Assembly (NCBI GenBank): GCA_023425905.1
Contig: JAFABT010000159.1
Location: 1-6,505 of the forward strand
DNA length: 6,505 bases
Source of the DNA: Actinomycetes bacterium
GTDB lineage: Bacteria > Actinomycetota > Actinomycetes > Actinomycetales > Cellulomonadaceae
Reading direction: 5' to 3'
The position numbers and the translations under genes are program-made. The number at the start of each line of letters is the position of its first letter. Positions within the stretch are counted from its first letter, which is position 1. The notes beneath the pieces were generated by a model, which was not told the origin of the DNA, ran no database searches, and worked only from the letters and a program-made list of their open reading frames with translations. Positions 1-4,663 of this stretch are shown here, piece after piece.

Positions 1-1149
1 GTCGAGGCGACCGTCTTCGACCCGACGAACCCCTACGTCCTCGCCCCGCACCTGTGCGCGGCCGCCGCCGAGCTGCCGCTCAAGACCGCCGACCTCGCCG
101 CCTTCGGGGAGACGGCGCGGCCCGTCCTCGACACCCTCGTCACGCAGGGCGCCCTGCGGAAGAGGGCGTCGGGCTGGTACTGGACGCACGAGCAGCAGGC
201 CGCACGCCTCACCGACCTGCGCGGCGCAGGCGGGCGGGCGATCAACGTCGTCGAGGCCGCGACCGGGCGGGTGCTCGGCACGGTCGACCGGGCCCGCGCG
301 CACGCAACCGTCCACCCGGGTGCGGTCTACATCCACCAGGGCGTGCAGTTCGTCGTCGTCGACCTCGTCGAGGAGGACGCGGTCGCGCTCGTCCACCGCG
401 AGGACGTCGACTACGGGACCTGGGCGCGCTGGTCGACGAGCATCGACATCCGCAACGTTCGCGAGGAGACGACCTGGGGCGAGGTCACCTGGTCGTTCGG
501 CGACGTCGACGTCCACTCGCAGGTGCTCGCCTTCGACCGCAAGCGCCTGCCTGACCTCATGAACCTCGGAACCGAAGAGCTCGACCTGCCCGCGACGACC
601 CTCACGACGACCGCCGTGTGGTGGACCGCCCCGGCGTCGGTGCTCGCCGCGGCTGGCGTCGACGCCGAGCACGCCCCGGGCGCTCTGCACGCCGCGGAGC
701 ACGCCTCGATCGGGCTGCTGCCACTGCTCGCGACGTGCGACCGCTGGGACCTCGGCGGGGTGTCGACCGCGCTGCACCTCGACACCGAGCAGGCGACCGT
801 GTTCGTGCACGACGCTTTCCCGGGCGGGGCCGGGTTCGCCGAGCGCGGGTTCCGGCTCGGCGCGCAGTGGCTGCGGGCCACGCGCGACACGATCGCGGAG
901 TGCCCGTGTGCCGACGGCTGCCCCGCGTGCGTGCAGTCACCCAAGTGCGGCAACGGGAACAGCCCGCTCGAGAAGGCGGCGGCGGTGCGGCTGCTTGATG
1001 CGGTGCTTGCGGGGGCGCCCCCCGAGCGAACTAGGCCCGCCGACGACCCCTCCGTGCCAGACTCAGGGGCGCGCCACGAGGGCGCCCCACAAGGGAGGCA
1101 GCACCATGAGGCCCGCCATCGGACGAGCGCTCAGGCATTCCGGCTCTAG
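1..1149 (+). CDS. SftH/MrfA-type superfamily II DNA helicase, C-terminal part (5' end outside window)
   Basis: The frame is open from base 1 to the TAG at 1147-1149, giving 382 visible residues. The ATPase core (Walker motifs) lies upstream of the window. The visible part starts in the region after the core, with a likely winged-helix segment (about residues 1-65, NPYVLAPHL). A beta-rich stretch follows, then the DUF1998 end: AEHASIGLLPL (232-242), DRWDLGG (247-253), FPGGAGFAERGF (273-284) and a cysteine cluster with C301, C303, C307, C310 and C316 in ECPCADGCPACVQSPKCGN. This cluster is typical of the YprA/MrfA and mycobacterial SftH helicases, which are DNA-dependent ATPases translocating 3' to 5'; Bacillus MrfA acts in repair of mitomycin damage. 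The family normally ends soon after the LLDAVLA helix (about residue 340), so the last 40 residues are unusual. They use atypical codons (AGG, TCA, CAA) and overlap a hairpin and a ribosome binding site. The family call is firm; the exact repair role is inferred. Confidence 0.93.
   Translation, partial: VEATVFDPTNPYVLAPHLCAAAAELPLKTADLAAFGETARPVLDTLVTQGALRKRASGWYWTHEQQAARLTDLRGAGGRAINVVEAATGRVLGTVDRARAHATVHPGAVYIHQGVQFVVVDLVEEDAVALVHREDVDYGTWARWSTSIDIRNVREETTWGEVTWSFGDVDVHSQVLAFDRKRLPDLMNLGTEELDLPATTLTTTAVWWTAPASVLAAAGVDAEHAPGALHAAEHASIGLLPLLATCDRWDLGGVSTALHLDTEQATVFVHDAFPGGAGFAERGFRLGAQWLRATRDTIAECPCADGCPACVQSPKCGNGNSPLEKAAAVRLLDAVLAGAPPERTRPADDPSVPDSGARHEGAPQGRQHHEARHRTSAQAFRL
1066..1088 (+). 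promoter_or_regulatory. GC hairpin just upstream of a strong ribosome binding site
   Basis: GGGGCGC (1066-1072) pairs with GCGCCCC (1082-1088) across a 9-base loop, a perfect 7-bp stem. No T-run follows, so it is not a classical intrinsic terminator. It ends two bases before the AAGGGAGG ribosome binding site. It could be a helicase 3' end structure or an attenuator-like element of the leader. In such GC-rich DNA a 7-bp stem can also arise by chance. Confidence 0.3.
1091..1098 (+). promoter_or_regulatory. Strong Shine-Dalgarno site for a short leader ORF
   Basis: AAGGGAGG lies 7 bases before the ATG at 1106-1108. It is the best ribosome binding site in the window and better than the one directly before the lipoprotein start, where only AGGCGG at 1148-1153 is seen. 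It suggests that ribosomes feeding the lipoprotein gene load here first. Confidence 0.5.
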
Positions 1150-1159
1150 GCGGTCGTGA
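1106..1159 (+). CDS. Possible 17-residue leader peptide, translationally coupled to the lipoprotein gene
   Basis: ATG at 1106 opens a 17-codon frame, MRPAIGRALRHSGSRRS, ending in TGA at 1157-1159. It has a strong ribosome binding site 7 bases upstream. Its stop shares a base with the ATG of the lipoprotein gene (TGATG), the classic arrangement for termination-reinitiation coupling. The peptide is basic (five Arg, one His) and has no recognisable family. It overlaps the last 44 bases of the helicase frame in another phase. Alternatives: it may be only a translational loading site whose peptide has no function, or the original start of the lipoprotein gene separated from it by an indel. The second would give a long basic n-region before the hydrophobic segment. 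Confidence 0.42.
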   Translation: MRPAIGRALRHSGSRRS

Positions 1160-1737
1160 TGCCGCGTCGACGTGCCGCCTGGCCTGCCGCGCTCTTGCTC
1201 CTGCCGCTGCTGGGTTGCACACAGGGACCGCCGGATGCGCAGCCTGCGGTTCCCGCACTGTATCGAGAGCTTATCGATTCAGCTCTCACAAACTCGCCAA
1301 GCGACCTAGAACGCAGCGTGCTTGCTGATTCGGTCGTGACGGACGAGGAGCATGCCCAAGCGCTCGAGGCCATGAAGACGTGCGTCGAATCCTCAGAGCA
1401 CGGATTCCTCGTGTCGTTCGGAGATCAAGGGACGACCATCACCGAGCCCGACGGTTTTCGCGCCGCGATGGGTGGAGACGAAGCCGCGGAAAGGATCATG
1501 AACGACGTGGTGCGGTCATGTGAGGAGCACACCACATGGACGATTGGCCAGGTCTACCGTGGTATGCGCGACAATCCCGCGGGCCTGACGTCCACCGAAC
1601 TCACCCGTCAATGCCTGGAGGAGCACGGGATCGAGGACGGCAAGCACCTGCCTGACGACGAGTTCGAGGCGATGTTTGACGAGAGCTACCTGGCGGCCAA
1701 TCCGGAGGCCGCGCAGTGCTTCTGGGGGACCGAGTGA
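1159..1737 (+). CDS. Putative secreted lipoprotein with four mature cysteines, function unknown
   Basis: The protein has 192 residues from ATG 1159; a GTG one codon earlier at 1156 is also possible. The N-terminus is a lipoprotein signal peptide: basic MPRRR, a hydrophobic core (AAWPAALLLLPL) and the lipobox LLGC, with C20 as the predicted lipidated residue. The mature part is about 170 residues, acidic and mostly helical, with cysteines at 75, 121, 152 and 187. A segment reading RSVLADSVVTDEEHAQAL (52-69) followed by a Cys resembles a 'VLxDxxVTxxE...C' module that I recall from small secreted actinobacterial proteins of unknown role; this is recollection, not a search. The gene uses noticeably more A/T-ending codons (TCA, CTA, GAA, CAA, CTT) than its neighbours, which suggests weaker codon selection or separate acquisition. 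It precedes the adaptor/ABC genes on the same strand with a gap of 137 bases, so a functional link is plausible but not proven. Confidence 0.82.
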   Translation: MPRRRAAWPAALLLLPLLGCTQGPPDAQPAVPALYRELIDSALTNSPSDLERSVLADSVVTDEEHAQALEAMKTCVESSEHGFLVSFGDQGTTITEPDGFRAAMGGDEAAERIMNDVVRSCEEHTTWTIGQVYRGMRDNPAGLTSTELTRQCLEEHGIEDGKHLPDDEFEAMFDESYLAANPEAAQCFWGTE

Positions 1738-1863
1738 GGTCCGTCCCCGGGGTTGAGGGGGTGTGGTGAGCAGGACCGCACGACGTCTCGCAGCCAACCC
1801 TGACTCGAAGGCATGCGTCTATGACCCCGCCGCGCCGTGACGAACTGCCAGACGCAACGAAAC

Positions 1864-1869
1864 GAGGAA
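1864..1869 (+). promoter_or_regulatory. Ribosome binding site deciding the adaptor start
   Basis: GAGGAA sits 5 bases before the GTG at 1875-1877 and 11 bases before an in-frame ATG at 1881. The alternative ATG at 1821 has only AAGG at 1808-1811. The codons between 1821 and 1875 (GAA, CCA, GCA, AAA, CGA, GGA, GCA) are unlike the GC3-rich gene that follows. Both points favour GTG 1875. Confidence 0.55.
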
Positions 1870-1874
1870 CCGCA

Positions 1875-2933
1875 GTGAGCATGCGCACGCGCGACGGTCA
1901 GGTGCGTAGCTGGACGACCGTCGTCGTCGCCGCTGTCGCCCTCGCCCTGCTCGGTGGAACCGTGGCGATCCTCGCGCTGCCAGGGGACCGGGCGGACTCG
2001 GTGGACACCGCAACCGGGGAGCCGACGGTCGCGGTCGCGGTGCGCGACTTCAACGACGCTCGGACCGTGCACGCCGTGCCCACCCTGTCGAGCCCGACGA
2101 CCCTCACCGTCAGTGACGCGGGTCGCGTCACCAGCACGACGTGCGAGGTCGGGACGACGATCGGCTCGGGATCGAGCCCGCTGACGATCGACGAGCGCCC
2201 GGTCATCGCGCTCGCGACGACGATCCCGCTGTGGCGCGACCTTGGTGTCGGCGCACGCGGCGACGACGTCGTTGCGCTGCAGACCGAGCTGCGCCGGCTC
2301 GGCCACGACGTGAGGCCGGACGGCATCTTCGGGTCCGGGACCGCGGCCGCCGTCCGGGCCCTGCTGCGCGACCTTGGTGACACCTCGAAGTCGAGCACCC
2401 TGCGCAGTGCCTCCGTCATGTGGCTCCCCACCCCCTCGATCACCGTGTCGTCCTGCGAGGTCCTCCTGGCCGACCGGTTCGCCGGCGGCGCCGTGGCGAA
2501 GGTCGGGGGCGGGCTCGTCGCACTCACGATCGCCGCGGGCGGCGAGGACGTCGACGGCACGGAGGGGGCAGTCCCGGGACCGCGCGTCCTCACGTACAAC
2601 GACGGCGCCGCCGAGGTCGACGAGAAGGGTCGCGTGACCGACCCGGCGTTCCTCGCCGCCGTCGCCGCCGGGCCCGGCTTTGCGATGGCCAAAGAGAACG
2701 GCGGCGCCATCACCATGCAGTACGTCCTGGCGAGCTCCGTCGAGGTCGCGGTCGTCCCGCCGGGGTCGATCTACGCACTGTCCGGCGGCTCAGGCTGCGT
2801 CGTCGGGGATGGCGCTCCGCTCGCGGTCACGGTGGTGTCCTCCGCGCTCGGCCAGGCCCTCGTGAGCTTCGACGGAGACGCCGTGCCGACGCAGGTGCAC
2901 GTCGCGCCCGGCGACGGCCCGGCGTGCCGGTGA
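1875..2933 (+). CDS. Membrane-anchored peptidoglycan-binding, MacA-like adaptor protein of an ABC exporter
   Basis: The protein has 352 residues from GTG 1875. A single N-terminal membrane helix (about 14-35, TTVVVAAVALALLGGTVAIL) anchors the rest outside the cell. Next comes a lipoyl/barrel-like segment with the adaptor pattern AGRVTSTTCEVGTTIGSG (82-99), followed by PLWRDLGVGARGDDV leading into a peptidoglycan-binding type 1 domain (about 126-168: ALQTELRRLG, DGIFGSGTAAAV). The C-terminal half returns to beta-rich adaptor sequence, including WLP near 185 and VPPGSIYALSG near 295-305, like the 'VPxxA' region of membrane-fusion proteins. Cysteines are at 90, 194, 308 and 351, all on the outer side. 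No coiled-coil hairpin is seen. It likely couples the ABC motor to the cell wall. Its stop overlaps the next start (GTGA), so it is co-translated with the ATPase. Family role is well supported by layout; substrate unknown. Confidence 0.86.
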   Translation: MSMRTRDGQVRSWTTVVVAAVALALLGGTVAILALPGDRADSVDTATGEPTVAVAVRDFNDARTVHAVPTLSSPTTLTVSDAGRVTSTTCEVGTTIGSGSSPLTIDERPVIALATTIPLWRDLGVGARGDDVVALQTELRRLGHDVRPDGIFGSGTAAAVRALLRDLGDTSKSSTLRSASVMWLPTPSITVSSCEVLLADRFAGGAVAKVGGGLVALTIAAGGEDVDGTEGAVPGPRVLTYNDGAAEVDEKGRVTDPAFLAAVAAGPGFAMAKENGGAITMQYVLASSVEVAVVPPGSIYALSGGSGCVVGDGAPLAVTVVSSALGQALVSFDGDAVPTQVHVAPGDGPACR

Positions 2934-3565
2934 CCCCGCACGTCGAGGCCCGGGGGCTGTCGCACGCGTTCCCCGGCACGGGGCCACTGTTCGGTGGCCT
3001 CGACCTCGACCTGCGTGCGGGCGACGTCGTCGGAATCGTCGGGCCGTCCGGGTCGGGCAAGTCGACGCTGCTGTCGATCCTCGCCCGGTGGTTGACGCCG
3101 ACCGCCGGGACCCTCGCGCATGTCGGGGTCACGCACACCGGCTGGGTCTTCCAGAACCCGCACGGCGTCGCTCGGCGCAGCGCACGCGACCACGTCGTGC
3201 AGCCGTTGCTCGCGCGCGGCGCCGACAGGGCCGAGGCCGAGACGACCGCCGAGTCGATCCTCGACCGCTTCCACCTCGCTCACGTCGGGTCCCGTGCTTT
3301 CCGGGCGCTGTCCGGCGGCGAGGCGCAGCGCCTCATGCTCGCGCGCGCCGTCGCGACGGCGAGCGACCTGCTGCTCGTCGACGAGCCGACCGCGCAGCTC
3401 GACCTCTCGACCGCGGCGACCGTCAACGCCGTCCTTGCCGACCTCGCGCAGGAGCACGCGATCGTCGTCGTGGCGACGCACGACCCGCACACCCGCGACG
3501 CGTGCAGCCGGGTCGTCGACCTCGGGGACTACCAGGTGGCCGCTGCCCCGGAGTGGGCGTCATGA
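2930..3565 (+). CDS. ABC transporter ATP-binding protein (MacB/LolD type)
   Basis: The protein has 211 residues, starting at GTG 2930, which overlaps the adaptor stop by 4 bases; no good ribosome binding site is seen, so translation probably depends on coupling. All nucleotide-binding motifs are present: Walker A GPSGSGKST (38-46), Q-loop VFQNP with Q75, signature LSGGE (127-131), Walker B LLLVDEP (147-153), D-loop QLD (156-158) and H-loop H184 in VVATHDP. The size is that of a stand-alone ATPase domain without a regulatory C-terminus, as in exporter ATPases of the LolD/MacB group. It would dimerise on the cytoplasmic face and drive the permease encoded next. Nothing in the motifs suggests loss of activity. 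The substrate cannot be read from this subunit. Confidence 0.95.
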   Translation: MTPHVEARGLSHAFPGTGPLFGGLDLDLRAGDVVGIVGPSGSGKSTLLSILARWLTPTAGTLAHVGVTHTGWVFQNPHGVARRSARDHVVQPLLARGADRAEAETTAESILDRFHLAHVGSRAFRALSGGEAQRLMLARAVATASDLLLVDEPTAQLDLSTAATVNAVLADLAQEHAIVVVATHDPHTRDACSRVVDLGDYQVAAAPEWAS

Positions 3566-4653
3566 GGGCGCGGTCGATCCTCTCCGAGGCCGGACGCAAC
3601 ATCGCGACCGGGACGAGCCGCCTCGCGCTGCTCGCGCTCGTCCTCACCGCGACGGTCGGCACGGTTGTCGTCGCCGACGCGCGGGCCGTCGTCGACGTGC
3701 TCGCCGACGCTGCCGCCTACCGCGCGGCCGGCGCGGCGGTCCACATCGTCGAGGCGAACGGCGACGTCCACGGCGGCTCGTGCGAGGCGCTGGCCTCGCA
3801 CCCGGGCGTCACCGCCTCGGGCGCGGTGCGCTTGGCGGCCCCGATCCGGGCGCAGAACTACCCCGCCTCGGACCTGCAGACGTGGGAGGCCACCCCCGGG
3901 ATGACGACCCTGCTGGCCCCGCAGTCGGGCGCGCGGTCGACTGCGCAGGCGGGTGCGGTGCACGAACCAGGGCTGTGGCTCTCGGCCGATCTCGCGTCGA
4001 CGCTCGGCGCAACCCGCGCCGGCACGCTCACCACCACCGCCGGGGCCGCGACCGTCGCCGGCGCCTACCCGTGGCCTTCGGACGGCCGCGACCGCGCCCT
4101 CGCCTACTCGGTGCTCAGCCCCGTGCCCGCCCAAGGAATGTTCGACCAGTGCTGGGCTGAGGTCTGGCCCGCGGACGAGGAGGTGGCCAGTCTCATGTTC
4201 ACCACCCTGTCGCCCGGCACCTCCTCGAAGGCCCGCCTCACCCAGCTCAACAGCTCGCTCGGCACCGACTTCGACGCGCCACAGCTCCTGCAGGCCCGCG
4301 TCACCCGGCACGCGCCGCTCATCACCGCCGTCGTCGGACTGCTGCTCGGGTGGGCCGCCGTCCGGACACGGCGACTCGAGATCGCCTCCGCCCTGCACGC
4401 CCGCACCCCCGCATCCGCACTTGCGCTGCAGCACCTCCTCGAGGCGCTCGCGTGGGTGGTGACCGCGTCAGCCCTCATCGCCGGGGCTGCGGCCTGGGCA
4501 GCGACCGAGGGCAGTCCCGAGCCCGCACTCACGACGTGGCTCACCGCCATGCGCGGGACCGGGGTGGCCGCTCTCACCGCGCTGCTCGGCACCCTCCTCG
4601 GAGTCGCTGCCACGCGCGAGAAGCACCTGTTCCGCTACTTCAAGAACCGGTAG
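3562..4653 (+). CDS. Four-helix MacB/FtsX-type ABC permease with large extracellular domain
   Basis: The protein has 363 residues, starting at ATG 3562 inside the ATPase stop (ATGA overlap) with GGAG 8 bases upstream. Topology: a short basic cytoplasmic N-terminus, helix 1 (about 20-38), an extracellular domain of about 210 residues (40-250), then helices 2 (251-267), 3 (293-314) and 4 (332-350) and a basic tail ending RYFKNR. One helix, a big ectodomain and three helices is the MacB/FtsX/LolCE plan, in which the ectodomain moves mechanically with ATP hydrolysis. The ectodomain has two cysteines, C74 (HGGSCEAL) and C197 (FDQCWAEV), that could form a disulfide. The segment RRLEIASALHARTP after helix 2 is a likely cytoplasmic loop contacting the ATPase. 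It is presumably a homodimer, as no second permease is present. FtsX itself is unlikely because no ftsE context or cell division genes are seen. Confidence 0.88.
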   Translation: MRARSILSEAGRNIATGTSRLALLALVLTATVGTVVVADARAVVDVLADAAAYRAAGAAVHIVEANGDVHGGSCEALASHPGVTASGAVRLAAPIRAQNYPASDLQTWEATPGMTTLLAPQSGARSTAQAGAVHEPGLWLSADLASTLGATRAGTLTTTAGAATVAGAYPWPSDGRDRALAYSVLSPVPAQGMFDQCWAEVWPADEEVASLMFTTLSPGTSSKARLTQLNSSLGTDFDAPQLLQARVTRHAPLITAVVGLLLGWAAVRTRRLEIASALHARTPASALALQHLLEALAWVVTASALIAGAAAWAATEGSPEPALTTWLTAMRGTGVAALTALLGTLLGVAATREKHLFRYFKNR

Positions 4654-4663
4654 CGCGCTGCCC

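Noticed and set aside
1033..1117. 9-base direct repeat AGGCCCGCC at 1033-1041 and 1109-1117
   Set aside because: Two copies of a short GC-rich word are expected by chance here and no mobile element or attachment-site context is present.
1738..1777. CCCCGGGG palindrome (1745-1752) and GGTCC/GGACC pair as a terminator after the lipoprotein gene
   Set aside because: The palindrome has no loop, the outer pair is only 5 bp over a 30-base gap, and there is no T-run.
1821..1874. Upstream ATG start adding 18 residues to the adaptor
   Set aside because: The ribosome binding site is weaker and these codons lack the G/C third-base bias of the gene; GTG 1875 has GAGGAA at good spacing. It remains possible.
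1738..1874. Promoter for the adaptor-ABC genes (TTGAGG at 1753-1758, TCTATG at 1818-1823)
   Set aside because: The two elements are not at a workable spacing and neither has a proper partner, so nothing firm can be claimed.
1686..2306. - strand open frame of 206 codons across the lipoprotein end and the adaptor start
   Set aside because: Arg/Asp-rich composition with no motif; it spans an intergenic region and is explained by codon bias of the + strand genes.
2771..3490. - strand open frame of 239 codons opposite the ATPase
   Set aside because: The + strand ATPase has every nucleotide-binding motif; the antisense frame has none of any family.
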